Positions 24,133 through 33,557 of a DNA stretch of 64,000 nucleotides are shown here, one piece after another (the stretch's first letter is position 1; every line of letters starts with the position of its first letter). A program made the translations under genes and the position numbers. Origin of the DNA: Bacillus sp. FJAT-49736 (GTDB lineage Bacteria > Bacillota > Bacilli > Bacillales > Bacillaceae_C); contig NZ_JAGYPI010000001.1 in the NCBI RefSeq assembly GCF_018343615.1, positions 434,001 through 498,000 of the forward strand. Direction: 5' to 3'. The notes under the pieces are model-generated. The model was not told the origin of the DNA, searched no databases, and saw only the letters and a list, made by a program, of their open reading frames with translations.

Positions 24133-24373
24133 TGTCTCCTCCTTGTTTGTCCCCAAAATTTCACGATGTAAAATTTCAACTTAATATGAATAAAGTATAG
24201 GAGAATTTATCAAATATATGCGAAGAATTTCCTTTGATAAATTTTTTTTGAGACGAGCAGAAGAAAATCTTAAGTAGGAGCGGTGATGTAAAGTTGTAAT
24301 TAAGAATGGAATAGCGTTGTTTTTGTTGATAATACTATTATTGTTAAAAATGAAAAAAGAAAGGAGGTTTAAT

Positions 24374-25228
24374 ATGTATTTTTATAAAGAGGATTTAATT
24401 AATATGATTGTTCCTGACAAACCTGATCCCTCCGCCGCAAAGGTACTTCAAGAAACTTTAGGCGGTCGTTTTGGAGAAATGAGAACGATGATGCAATTCT
24501 TTTTTCAAAGTTCAAACTTTCGTGGTACTCAGAAAAAATATAGGGATTTGATTAGAGGAGTGTTTCTGGAAGAAATTAGTCATGTAGAGTTAGTTCAGAC
24601 AACCATCAACCAATTATTAAATGGTTCTGGGGAAGAGGCTGTTGGTTCTGGTGGCCAAAAAGATGCACCTTTAGAAGAAGCAATAAAACACGCTAATCCT
24701 CACCATTATATAATGGGGGCACAAAGTTCACTTCCAGTTGATGCAGCCGGAAACCCTTGGAATGGGAACTATGTATATAGTCACGGTAACTTAATAAGTG
24801 ATTTATTAGATAATGTGGTTTTAGAATCAACAGGAGTCCTTCAAAAAACTAGAATATATGAAATGAGTTCAAATAAGACTTTTAGAGAAACACTAGCTTT
24901 CTTAATTGTCCGTGATAATGCACATCAAAATGCATTTGCAAAAGCATTAGAATCATTAGGAGTAGAATGGGCTAAGATTTTTCCAGTACCAAATTATGAT
25001 ATAAACAAATATCCTGAATGTCGTAAGTATGTTGAGAAGGGTTTCCATAATGCTCAATTTAATTTCAGATTAGATAACACATTGATAGGGGAGATATTTA
25101 ACGGAGAATCTCCTAGTAGAAATAGTGGCGAATTAAGTGTCACTCCTCCTCCTGATGGTTATCCAATCCCGGAACTCCCAGATATGCCGAACGAACATAG
25201 CCCTGGCTTATCGGATTTAAATTCATAA
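24374..25228 (+). CDS. Manganese catalase
   Basis: The 284-residue protein carries the di-manganese ligands of the family in order: GRFGEMRTMMQFFFQSSNFR, FLEEISHVELVQTTINQLL, VVLESTGVLQKTRIYEM and IVRDNAHQNAFAKALESLG. The C-terminal tail (from about residue 235) is Pro-rich (TPPPDGYPIPELPDMP). It breaks down hydrogen peroxide; relatives in Bacillus include YdbD and the spore-coat CotJC. ATG 24374 follows AAAGGAGG. No signal peptide. Confidence 0.9.
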   Translation: MYFYKEDLINMIVPDKPDPSAAKVLQETLGGRFGEMRTMMQFFFQSSNFRGTQKKYRDLIRGVFLEEISHVELVQTTINQLLNGSGEEAVGSGGQKDAPLEEAIKHANPHHYIMGAQSSLPVDAAGNPWNGNYVYSHGNLISDLLDNVVLESTGVLQKTRIYEMSSNKTFRETLAFLIVRDNAHQNAFAKALESLGVEWAKIFPVPNYDINKYPECRKYVEKGFHNAQFNFRLDNTLIGEIFNGESPSRNSGELSVTPPPDGYPIPELPDMPNEHSPGLSDLNS

Positions 25229-25319
25229 TAGGGGTTTTATGTGCTCTTATTAGATTCGCTATGGGTTTACTTTACGTAAGTAAGCCTAGACTAATTATTC
25301 TGATTAGGAGGGCATTAAA

Positions 25320-27272
25320 TTGCCATTAAACATTACTCAAAAACTAATTAAAAGTCACCTTCTATCAGGTGAAATGAGTGCCGGAGAAGAAATTGGCCTT
25401 AAAATTGATCAAACTCTTACACAAGATGCAACAGGTACAATGGTCATGCTAGAACTGGAAGCAATGGGATTGGAAAGGGCAAAAACGGAAGCCTCTGCAC
25501 AGTATGTTGATCACAATCTTATCCAGGTGGACAACAAAAATCCAGATGACCATCTTTTTCTACAGAGCGCAACACGCAGATTTGGTATTTACTATAGTCG
25601 TCCTGGAAATGGTGTCAGCCACCCTGTACATATGCAGCGATTAGCCAAGCCGGGAAAAACATTGCTTGGCTCTGACAGCCATACTTGTGCAAATGGGTGT
25701 ATGGGAATGCTCGCCATGGGTGCAGGTGGCATTGATGTAGCTATGGCTATTGCTGGGGAACCCTTTTATGTGAAAATGCCAAAGGTTTGGGGAGTTAAGT
25801 TAATAGGAAAACTTCCTGAATGGGTAAGTGCGAAAGATGTCATTTTGGAAATGCTTCGCAGACATGGTGTAAAAGGTGGAGTTGGCAAGGTGATTGAATA
25901 CTATGGACCAGGTGTTCAAACACTTAGTGCTATGGATCGTCATGTTATAGCTAATATGGGGGCAGAACTAGGTGCCACTGGTACGGTTTTTCCTTCTGAT
26001 GATGAAATAAAACGTTTTTTAATAGAACAAGGAAGGGAAGAGGATTGGATCGAACTCAAAGCGGATGACGAGGCAACTTATGATATAGATGAAGAATTAA
26101 ATTTATCGGAGATTGTCCCCCTTATTGCAAAGCCATCCAGTCCCGGGAATGTCGTACCTGTTTCAGAGATTGCAGGTACTCCTATTTATCAATCTTATAT
26201 TGGTTCATCTGCCAACCCTGGTTTTCGTGATTTTGCCATTGCAGCTGAAATCGTAAAAGGAAAACATGTAGCACAAGGGATATCTTTTGATATTAATCCA
26301 ACGTCAAGGCAGATGTTGACTGACTTGGTGAAAGAGAGCCATATTGCTAGCCTGCTTCAAGCTGGGGCTCGATTGCACCAAGCGGGGTGTAATGGATGTA
26401 TTGGAATGGGACAAGCACCTGCAACTGGAAGAAATAGTTTACGAACAACACCGCGTAATTTCCCAGGTCGTTCCGGGACAAGGGAAGATAGCGTGTACTT
26501 ATGTAGCCCGGAAACGGCTGCAGCCTCCGCGCTAATGGGTGAAATTACGGATCCTAGAACGCTTGGAATGAAGTACCCTAAGGTGGAAGAACCAAGAAAC
26601 CCAGTGATTGATCAACATCTATTAGATGAACCATTACCATATGAAGAAGCGAAGAAAGTCCAACTTCATAAAGGTCCTAATATAGCCTCCATTCCTAAAA
26701 TGGATGAACTGCCTGATGAATTGGAGCTTCCAATTTTATTGAAAATGGGTGACAATATTTCAACCGATGAAATTCTTGCAGGTGGGGCAAGAGTGCTTCC
26801 ATATCGAAGCAATTTACCTGAAATCAGTAAGTTTACATTTGAAATCATAGACCGATCCTATTACACGCGCGCAAAGGAAACAGGTGAGCATGCGATTATA
26901 GGTGGATCGAACTACGGTCAAGGTTCTAGCCGTGAACATGCTGCTTTGGCACCAAGATATTTAGGCTTACGAGTGGCGTTAGTAAAGGATTTTGCTCGGA
27001 TTCATTGGCAGAATCTTGTTAACTTTGGAGTATTGCCAATTACATTCGTCCATGAAGAAGATTACAACCTTCTACAGCAAGGTGACGTGCTCCAATTAAA
27101 AGATATTAAAAATAAAATTAAATCAGGAAATGAGTTTGAAATTACATTGAAAGAAAAGAATAAGCAAATAGCAGTGAGACATTTACTTTCAGGGCGCCAG
27201 ATTGAAATGATGCTGGCAGGTGGATTAATCAATTGGGTAAAAAACCGTCAAAAACAACAAAGTCATATATGA
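25320..27272 (+). CDS. Aconitase-family hydratase (about 650 aa)
   Basis: The protein has the aconitase core with three Fe-S cysteines: one in GSDSHTCANGCMGM and two in QAGCNGCIGMGQAP, plus the C-terminal swivel domain (about residues 470-600, GDNISTDEILAGGARVLP and GGSNYGQGSSREHAALAPR). Length fits the roughly 650-residue bacterial aconitase group rather than AcnA (about 900). It should interconvert citrate/isocitrate or a related tricarboxylate; the exact substrate is not certain. TTG 25320 lies 8 bases after AGGAGGG. A zinc-ribbon gene follows 27 bases on. Confidence 0.85.
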   Translation: MPLNITQKLIKSHLLSGEMSAGEEIGLKIDQTLTQDATGTMVMLELEAMGLERAKTEASAQYVDHNLIQVDNKNPDDHLFLQSATRRFGIYYSRPGNGVSHPVHMQRLAKPGKTLLGSDSHTCANGCMGMLAMGAGGIDVAMAIAGEPFYVKMPKVWGVKLIGKLPEWVSAKDVILEMLRRHGVKGGVGKVIEYYGPGVQTLSAMDRHVIANMGAELGATGTVFPSDDEIKRFLIEQGREEDWIELKADDEATYDIDEELNLSEIVPLIAKPSSPGNVVPVSEIAGTPIYQSYIGSSANPGFRDFAIAAEIVKGKHVAQGISFDINPTSRQMLTDLVKESHIASLLQAGARLHQAGCNGCIGMGQAPATGRNSLRTTPRNFPGRSGTREDSVYLCSPETAAASALMGEITDPRTLGMKYPKVEEPRNPVIDQHLLDEPLPYEEAKKVQLHKGPNIASIPKMDELPDELELPILLKMGDNISTDEILAGGARVLPYRSNLPEISKFTFEIIDRSYYTRAKETGEHAIIGGSNYGQGSSREHAALAPRYLGLRVALVKDFARIHWQNLVNFGVLPITFVHEEDYNLLQQGDVLQLKDIKNKIKSGNEFEITLKEKNKQIAVRHLLSGRQIEMMLAGGLINWVKNRQKQQSHI

Positions 27273-27299
27273 TGTTTTGTGATTGTAGGAGGGATAATG

Positions 27300-27476
27300 A
27301 TGATTGACAGAGAGATTACATGTAAGGCATGTGAAGGTACTGGAATGCTTTCTGATGATGAAGGATGGCAATATACCTGTAATGTTTGTCATGGGGTTGG
27401 CGAATTAAATTCAGATGGAAGCAGAAAACCTGCTAAAGTTATGTCTGTAGATGAAAATAACCGTTTGCTTGATTAA
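27300..27476 (+). CDS. Small CxxCxGxG zinc-ribbon protein
   Basis: The 58-residue protein has two DnaJ-type zinc half-sites: CKACEGTGML and CNVCHGVGEL. It starts (ATG 27300) 6 bases after GGAGGG; ATG 27297 is also possible. It follows the aconitase-family gene closely and probably shares its transcript, which ends at the terminator at 27493-27528. Function unknown; metal or Fe-S handling for the enzyme is a guess. Confidence 0.7.
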   Translation: MIDREITCKACEGTGMLSDDEGWQYTCNVCHGVGELNSDGSRKPAKVMSVDENNRLLD

Positions 27477-27492
27477 AATTGTGTCCTAATAA

Positions 27493-27528
27493 CTAACAAA
27501 AAACGAGGGAAGCCTCGTTTTTTGTTAG
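27493..27528 (+). terminator. Strong terminator after the zinc-ribbon gene
   Basis: CTAACAAAAAACGAGG, GAAG loop, CCTCGTTTTTTGTTAG: a perfect 16-bp stem with an internal T-run. The next 250 bases hold no gene I can support. Confidence 0.85.
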
Positions 27529-27778
27529 ATAATCGGGATAATTACGTCTTAATAACAACAAGAAATTTTATGAGTTCCATCAATAGCGTGTTATATTTTG
27601 GAGTATCTTCGTTATATTTTCCTTAAGTTTTCATATCTTTAATGGCTTTTGTAGGAAACACCATCTTACCAATGCAAATATAATGTTAAGGAATTGTCAC
27701 TTTGGAACTGATTTAGAGAGACTCCTAGTAATAAGCGAATCATCCACTTGCTATCCAATTTATTCTCGCTACTTCACT

Positions 27779-29299
27779 TTAATGTTTTTTATGCTCAAAA
27801 GGCCGAACCAACTGAATTATTTCCATACTTCCCTTAAGTGCCATAAGTACAGTCATTATCTTCAGCCAGAAGATAACGTCCGGCTGATAAATGGTTGCAA
27901 TATGCCATACCGGTATAACTTGAGTCATACTTAACAGCAGGACAATAAACAGACCTGCAAAATTCAGGACAATTCTTGTTAAAACTTTTATAGATATTTC
28001 AGATGGGCCAGTATCAGGGCTCCACGGTAGAAGGCATTGCTTTATTGTTCGAACGGTCGTATATAATAACCATGCGCTAAGAATGAATATTAAAACATTA
28101 ACAAGCAAGTATCTCTGCGAAATGCTTAGTCCTGATTTTCCAATTGGTTGTTTATTCAGCAAGTTTATGACTCCGGAAGCGATGTGGGTAGTCGTGATAA
28201 TATGTGTGTTGGGCCAATCGGCATCGATCGCGTCAAGCGCGTTAGCGAACACGATAACTCCCAGTTGTTGTTCCGGAACAATATAGGATTGGGTTTGGAA
28301 GCCTATCGAGCCACCCGGTTGGCTAATAACAGGTAAATCGTTAATTTGATCTGTCATCCAACCCATGGCGTACGTTCCCGGAACAGGTTCGGTCTGCATA
28401 AGACGAATGCCTTCCGAAGACAGCACGGAATGATCTTTAAATCGGCCGCCGTTCATTTGGGCTATTAAGTAATGACTCATGTCCTTCGCACTGGTATAAA
28501 GATAGCCCGCCGGAGCATCGCCTGGAATATAAACATATGGGCCATCGTAGGCAACGTTGAACCCGAATATCCGACGGTAGGGCGTAGCCAAACCATGTTC
28601 ACTTGCTTCATCGAGCGTAACGAAACTGTTATGCATAGACAGAGGGATGAAAATATGTTCTTTCACATAGTCGCCATAAGACTGGCCGGATACTTGTTGC
28701 ACAATATAGCCGAGCAATACATAATTTGCGTTCGAATACCTATAGGGATGTTCAATTTGCTTAGTGTCCTTTAAAAACTTTTTGGCATAAGTCATGGCGT
28801 TTTTCTCCAGAGCATCTTGATTCGGTGTATTGATACTTGAAAGCGAGTTGCTAAAAGTGGAGATTTGTGAGAACCCGCTTGTTTGGTTAAGTAATTGACG
28901 TATAGTAATGAACTCTGCACCCTTATACTTGGGAAAATAGCTCTTTATAGGCGCATCTAAGTCAATTTTTCCCTTTTCGGCAAGTTGCAGAACTGCCATT
29001 GCGGTAATCGACTTGCCTATTGAGCCTAATCCGAAAGGTGTTTCAGGTGTTACAGGACGACCCAAGGAATCGGCTTGACCATATCCCTTAAGGTAAAGAA
29101 TGCGATCACCCTGTATAATCGCAAGAGCTAGCCCCGGAAGAAGTTGTCGTTTCATTTCATGAGCAATGTAGGTATCCACTTCCGAGAAGACTGCAGTTTC
29201 AAATCGCTTTTCTTGCATGCCTTCATCACTCCGGGCTGAGCCGAATAAGGGGAAGATGAACAGACAGCATAGGATTATTGCTATATTTCTTACACTCAT
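27779..29299 (-). CDS. Serine beta-lactamase-like hydrolase with C-terminal membrane segments
   Basis: The 506-residue protein has a signal peptide (about 1-22), a penicillin-binding-like domain with S93-IG-K96 (SxxK) in FGLGSIGKSITAMAVL, a Y-x-N motif in YRYSNANYVLLGY and a late GSIGFQ segment (PGGSIGFQTQSYIVP). About three C-terminal helices follow (about 397-415, 435-455, 470-490). This is the AmpC-like class C family of membrane-bound serine hydrolases; substrates are unknown. The gene is GC-richer than its left neighbours. Confidence 0.85.
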   Translation of the reverse strand: MSVRNIAIILCCLFIFPLFGSARSDEGMQEKRFETAVFSEVDTYIAHEMKRQLLPGLALAIIQGDRILYLKGYGQADSLGRPVTPETPFGLGSIGKSITAMAVLQLAEKGKIDLDAPIKSYFPKYKGAEFITIRQLLNQTSGFSQISTFSNSLSSINTPNQDALEKNAMTYAKKFLKDTKQIEHPYRYSNANYVLLGYIVQQVSGQSYGDYVKEHIFIPLSMHNSFVTLDEASEHGLATPYRRIFGFNVAYDGPYVYIPGDAPAGYLYTSAKDMSHYLIAQMNGGRFKDHSVLSSEGIRLMQTEPVPGTYAMGWMTDQINDLPVISQPGGSIGFQTQSYIVPEQQLGVIVFANALDAIDADWPNTHIITTTHIASGVINLLNKQPIGKSGLSISQRYLLVNVLIFILSAWLLYTTVRTIKQCLLPWSPDTGPSEISIKVLTRIVLNFAGLFIVLLLSMTQVIPVWHIATIYQPDVIFWLKIMTVLMALKGSMEIIQLVRPFEHKKH

Positions 29300-29630
29300 T
29301 TTCTTTCCAACCTGTCACTAATTATTTTGCTGAAAAACTTTCCAAAGAATGTTCCTACCTAACTACCAAACTCATACCTACATAGTTATTTCTCTATTCA
29401 ACTATCAGCCGATTGCCATCATCCATGTGTGGTACTCATCCTTAGAACCTGCAATTTAGCAATCCAGACTGATGCCACCTGGTAACACACTCCCCTCATC
29501 CTTTCTCCAGCTCTTATGTGTTCAATTAAACTTATTACTTAAAGATTTTCTAGAAGATGTGTAGTAATAATGAGTTTAGGAAATGGTTTAAGTTCAAACC
29601 ACTTAGGATTTTCATAACTTGTTAGGTTGA
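29300..29630. other. 331-bp gap without a recognised gene
   Basis: Between the serine hydrolase start and the DoxX stop I find no open frame with a binding site and no clear hairpin. AT content is closer to the host average than the flanking coding parts. Confidence 0.4.
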
Positions 29631-29996
29631 TCAGAAGAGAGAAGACAAATGATTCGCGTTAATGGAAACGATAATGATGTTCAAAGCGGCGAATACAAGT
29701 GCCGGTGCTATTTTGCTGAAAGAATCTCGAACTTTAAGATGTATGAGGATAGCGACCAGCATCGTGACGCCAAGCCATACCCCTGCCCAAGCGGTTGCCC
29801 CGTTATACCAGTAGCCAGCGCTAAGCGCGACAGCCCCGATTAATTGGATAATGCCTGTAACGACACGAAGCCTCTGGGAGAGCCCAAGATGAGCAAAGAT
29901 ATCGGCCCAGTACTTTGCTCCGATGACTTTGGCCGTGCCGGAAAAGAGATAGTAAGCCAAGAGTAAGCTCTGAATTATGATAGAAAATATGAACAT
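29631..29996 (-). CDS. DoxX-family membrane protein
   Basis: The 121-residue protein has four membrane helices and a DoxX pattern: YYLFSGTAKVIGAKYWADIF, RVVTGIIQLIGAVALSAGYW and AGVWLGVTMLVAILIHLKVRD. It begins 30 bases after the sigma factor stop and is preceded by GAGGAGGAATTAAA. DoxX proteins are the typical partner genes of SigJ/ECF41-like sigma factors, so the two very likely form a redox-linked unit. Confidence 0.85.
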   Translation of the reverse strand: MFIFSIIIQSLLLAYYLFSGTAKVIGAKYWADIFAHLGLSQRLRVVTGIIQLIGAVALSAGYWYNGATAWAGVWLGVTMLVAILIHLKVRDSFSKIAPALVFAALNIIIVSINANHLSSLF

Positions 29997-30026
29997 TTTA
30001 ATTCCTCCTCTTAAATAAAGATGTTA

Positions 30027-30902
30027 TCAAGCTTGCTTTTCATTCAACATTACCAAGTTCAGCTTTTTTATACGTGCTGGATCGGAAATTACGTCAACCC
30101 TTACGATCTTTCCGTCCGCATAAGAAAAAGATAAGACGAGAAGCAATTTTCCCCCAGGTGAAACGACAACCCCAACTTCTCCATTGATTAGTGCTGGTCG
30201 TGCGGCTTTGGCGCGTCCCCACATCAGTTGTTCAGCCACGTCATGGGTACCATGGACTTCGTTCGGAGTGTTCTTGCGATCGCTTTGCAGCACTACTCCC
30301 GGGTCGAGCAATTTAAGTAATGCGTCGAGGTCACCGCTCCGTGCAGCAGCAAGGAAAGAATCTACCAATTTCTTTTGCATGAAGAGATCAGTCTGGGAAG
30401 TTATCTTTGCTCCTTGTATACGTCGTCGTGCACGGCTTGCCATCTGCCTCGCCGCAGCCTCGGAACGACCTACTATAGGAGCAATCTCCGAATATGGTAC
30501 GGCGAAAATGTCATGTAGCACGAAAGCGACCCGCTCATATGGACTCAAGTTATCGAGCACCACTAGTAATGCCAAACCAATGGAATCAGCTAGTAATACC
30601 TCATACTCAGGATCCCCTTTTGCTTCACGATGTATGACCCTCTCGATTTCAGTAGTTTCAAGCGATTCTTCCCGTCGCATCTTTCGAGAACGTAGCATAT
30701 CGAGACACACCCGTGAAACAACCGTCGTGAGCCAGCCACCAATATTTTCAATTTCGTCCATTTCAGAGCGGTTTAATCTAAACCATGATTCCTGGACGGC
30801 ATCTTCCGCCTCGCTCCAGTTTCCGAGCATACGATAAGCTACCGACCGTAAATGGGTCCGATGGGCTTCGAATTGTTCTGTATGCCAGTTTGAGTTGATC
30901 AT
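30027..30902 (-). CDS. SigJ/ECF41-like sigma factor with SnoaL-type C-terminal domain
   Basis: The 291-residue protein has sigma region 2 (YRMLGNWSEAEDAVQESWFR), region 4 (LSPYERVAFVLHDIFAVPYS then VGRSEAAARQMASRARRR) and a long C-terminal SnoaL-like domain (from about residue 165, VDSFLAAARSGDLDALLKLL). In this class the C-terminal domain tunes activity in place of an anti-sigma factor. I do not see the WLPEP or DGGG motifs described for ECF41, so it may be a related subgroup. DoxX is the following gene. Confidence 0.85.
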   Translation of the reverse strand: MINSNWHTEQFEAHRTHLRSVAYRMLGNWSEAEDAVQESWFRLNRSEMDEIENIGGWLTTVVSRVCLDMLRSRKMRREESLETTEIERVIHREAKGDPEYEVLLADSIGLALLVVLDNLSPYERVAFVLHDIFAVPYSEIAPIVGRSEAAARQMASRARRRIQGAKITSQTDLFMQKKLVDSFLAAARSGDLDALLKLLDPGVVLQSDRKNTPNEVHGTHDVAEQLMWGRAKAARPALINGEVGVVVSPGGKLLLVLSFSYADGKIVRVDVISDPARIKKLNLVMLNEKQA

Positions 30903-31274
30903 CGAGATACTCCTTTCTGATAAGCCTTCATTAGATTGACGTATGGAAACGTACCGATGTGACAGTTTGCAAAAAAAATTTCATTATACCTACTTATTAA
31001 ATCAAATACTTTCTTAATCCATCGGCCATTCTGGCAAATTTTGGGCTGCTATTTCCTTTCATTAAAAATACTGCAATCGTTCAAAGTGCAATGCTCCTTT
31101 TTTAACAGCATTAAAGCCATTTTGCTAACTATGAGGTAAACGTCCAGTATATGTTATTACTAAAACTTAGTTATGGAGATTTACGGGGGTTTTCCTTAGT
31201 TCTCTTGTAGCATGATCCAATTCTTTGTTCGCTTTCATTAAAACCGGGACACGACAGGAGGACACCACGGTTGG
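30903..31274. other. 372-bp gap without a recognised gene
   Basis: It should hold the sigma-factor promoter (leftward) and the end of the DUF6223 unit. No open frame with a binding site and no convincing RNA structure is visible. Confidence 0.4.
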
Positions 31275-31679
31275 TCAGCCATCCCGACGGTAGCGGACTA
31301 GAGTTAGGCCAGCTAGTACCATGCCGGTCAGACCTATTACTATCGCAACGATGGCCCCGGCACGCCCATTACCCGTGCCGAAACCACCAGTGGAGTTGAC
31401 TAAATGCAGTCCAGCAAGGACAATACCGATCAGTCCCACGATCAAGGCAACAATGGCCCCGGCACGCCTGTTGCACGAGTTGAAACGATTGGCGAATCGG
31501 GTAAGAGACAACCCGCCGATGACCACGCTGATCAACCCGACTACCGCGGCGACGATAGTTTTGATGCGCCCCGGTGTTAACCCGTATTCAATATTACCGT
31601 CGGCCACTTCAGCAAAGGCAATAGTTGGTACTAGCAGAAATGTATAAAATATTAAGAATGAAACAAACTTCATTTTCAT
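31275..31679 (-). CDS. DUF6223-like membrane protein with internal repeat
   Basis: The 134-residue protein has a signal peptide or first helix (MKMKFVSFLIFYTFLLVPTI) and three Gly/Val-rich helices. Two nearly identical units, NRRAGAIVALIVGLIGIVLA and NGRAGAIVAIVIGLTGMVLA, follow an earlier diverged one, so the protein arose by duplication. The pattern fits DUF6223 proteins, function unknown. The gene is GC-rich compared with the host average. A binding site (AGGAGTAATAAACAA) precedes the ATG. Confidence 0.7.
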   Translation of the reverse strand: MKMKFVSFLIFYTFLLVPTIAFAEVADGNIEYGLTPGRIKTIVAAVVGLISVVIGGLSLTRFANRFNSCNRRAGAIVALIVGLIGIVLAGLHLVNSTGGFGTGNGRAGAIVAIVIGLTGMVLAGLTLVRYRRDG

Positions 31680-31869
31680 TTGTTTATTACTCCTTTTTTA
31701 TTTTGCAAATCCACAGATATTAGAATGGTTGTTTTGCATTCTTATAGAAGGGATCAATGCAGCCTTTTCTTTGTTAATTTGCTATTTTGGCGTACACGTT
31801 TTAAATATTCGAACACAGGTCCGTGATGTGTCCATTTCGGCTAATTTAAAGGTTCTTTGCTGTCTATAA

Positions 31870-32085
31870 TTATTGCCTTGGAATAAAAATAAATATAACA
31901 AGGATACCGGACATTCCGTATAGAACCATAACAACCAATCGAAACCAATGAAATCTAATCGCATAATCATGCGTAACCAGATTCAGCGATATCCCAGACG
32001 TGATAAGAAATAGAAAGAGTAATAGATAATAGGATAGATTAGGGTAGCATCTTATCCTCTCCATCCATTTTGAGATTGTGATCAA
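31870..32085 (-). CDS. Possible small membrane protein
   Basis: The 71-residue frame starts with TTG 32085, 8 bases after the DUF6220 stop, and has two hydrophobic segments (YYLLLFLFLITSGISLNL and VVMVLYGMSGILVIFIFIP). The location and hydrophobicity support a real gene, but the ribosome binding site is weak, so confidence is limited. Confidence 0.45.
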   Translation of the reverse strand: MITISKWMERIRCYPNLSYYLLLFLFLITSGISLNLVTHDYAIRFHWFRLVVMVLYGMSGILVIFIFIPRQ

Positions 32086-32093
32086 GCTTCAAT

Positions 32094-32570
32094 TCAGACG
32101 CCTTGCTCCTTAGATTCTTGCTTTTTTGCTTTAAGGATCGCATCTGTCTTCCGTGAGAGGGATACAGTTCCAAAAAACAACATCAGAGCTAGTACCGGAT
32201 GAAGAGCAGATATATATCTAATCCCAGACGGTAATTTGGCGATGACCGCCATTAAAATGATGATACCGATTAACGCCGCACTACGTAGACGTAGTGAATG
32301 CGGTAGTCGAGCGATGAAAGATATCACGAATATCAGGATTGAAACAATGATTAGTAATTTGGCAAAGCCTGTATGGCTGACCCATTGGCTCGAATCCCAA
32401 AACAGTGCGAGACCGGCAAGAAACACCTGGATCAAAATGCAAATTGCAAATATCCTTACCATTGCTTTAAAAACGATACGTGCTCCAATCACGAGCCGTG
32501 AAAGCTTGTTTTTTTCCTCTGAGCGATCCCCAACTTCAGGTTCACTGCCGTTTACTGAGAAGTTACTCAT
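32094..32570 (-). CDS. DUF6220-like membrane protein
   Basis: The 158-residue protein has an acidic N-terminus, then four membrane helices (about 33-55, 66-85, 92-110 and 117-135), with IFAICILIQVFLAGLALFWD and HTGFAKLLIIVSILIFVISF, like DUF6220 proteins. It lies in a leftward group of small membrane proteins that diverges from the two-component system at 32871. A role in envelope stress is only suggested by that context. Confidence 0.65.
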   Translation of the reverse strand: MSNFSVNGSEPEVGDRSEEKNKLSRLVIGARIVFKAMVRIFAICILIQVFLAGLALFWDSSQWVSHTGFAKLLIIVSILIFVISFIARLPHSLRLRSAALIGIIILMAVIAKLPSGIRYISALHPVLALMLFFGTVSLSRKTDAILKAKKQESKEQGV

Positions 32571-32781
32571 CTTAATTCCTCGCTTTCGTAAAAATAAGAT
32601 TAGTCAGATTTCCATATGAGATCGTCCATTTGCCTGCACTACTTCAGAATCTTGGTTGTTAATTAGCCTCTGAAACTCCTTAAGTCGTTTTGCATTACAA
32701 AACGATCTCTCCGTTACACAATCAGTTTAAACAATAAATGTCGAGAACTTATGCAAATCTTCTTCTTTTTCTGTGAATTCA

Positions 32782-32810
32782 TTCAAGAACATGTTAAATT
32801 ACGTTATAAT
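32782..32810 (+). promoter_or_regulatory. Sigma-A promoter of the two-component operon
   Basis: TTCAAG at 32782 and TATAAT at 32805 are spaced by 17 bases, 60 bases before the response regulator start, in the divergent 300-bp gap. Confidence 0.6.
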
Positions 32811-32870
32811 TTTCGGTAAGTGTTGTAATCCCGCACTGGGAGTAGACTAAACTTGTAAGAGGTGATTGGA

Positions 32871-33557
32871 ATGGAACCAAAATTGTTGCTTGTGGAGGAC
32901 GAACCGGGCATGCTTGAGGAAATGTACACCTATCTGCATCGTGAAGGGTTTAATGTTTTGACTGCCTGTACTGGCAAGGAAGCCCTTACGATTGCCCAGT
33001 CTGAAAGGCCTGATCTCGTCGTGCTTGATTGGATGCTCCCCGAGAAAAGTGGCATTGACGTATGCCGGGAATTACGGCAAACCTCGCATTGCGGTATTAT
33101 TATGGTCACTGCCCGATCGGATGAATCGGATAAAATCGTTGGTCTGGAAATCGGTGCGGACGATTATTTGACGAAGCCGTTCAGCTTACGCGAGCTCGCT
33201 TCGCGCATCCGAGCTTTATTACGCCGCATATACGGACCTGAAGACAGGACGATGTTTTTGCAAAGAGATAACCTGACCATTTCCGAGGCGAAATGTCAGG
33301 TATTCAAGGATGGCCAAGAGGTCCAACTGACACCGACTGAATTCAAAATTTTATACACGTTAGCTTCGCGTCCCGGAATGGTTTTCAGCCGACTTCAACT
33401 AATAAAAGCCGCTCTTGAGGACGAATATATGGGATATGAAAGAACGATGGATTCCCATATTCGGAATCTTCGCCGCAAGCTGGGAGACGATCCGGTTAAC
33501 CCTCGTTATATTCAGACGGTATACGGTTTCGGTTACCGATTTGGTGAACAATCATGA
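32871..33557 (+). CDS. OmpR-family response regulator
   Basis: The 228-residue protein has a receiver domain (LLLVEDEPGMLEEM, phospho-acceptor Asp in VVLDWMLPEKSG, MVTARSD, KPFSLREL) and a winged-helix domain (LTPTEFKILYTLASRPG, SHIRNLRRKLGDD, RYIQTVYGFGYRF). ATG 32871 lies after AGAGGTGA. Its stop overlaps the kinase start (ATGA). Closest in style to BaeR/other OmpR regulators. Targets probably include the leftward membrane genes; this is inference. Confidence 0.9.
   Translation: MEPKLLLVEDEPGMLEEMYTYLHREGFNVLTACTGKEALTIAQSERPDLVVLDWMLPEKSGIDVCRELRQTSHCGIIMVTARSDESDKIVGLEIGADDYLTKPFSLRELASRIRALLRRIYGPEDRTMFLQRDNLTISEAKCQVFKDGQEVQLTPTEFKILYTLASRPGMVFSRLQLIKAALEDEYMGYERTMDSHIRNLRRKLGDDPVNPRYIQTVYGFGYRFGEQS

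Noticed and set aside
27683-27934. Rightward open frame overlapping the start of the serine hydrolase region
   Set aside because: It has no binding site and covers the C-terminal coding part of the leftward serine hydrolase gene, so it is a shadow.
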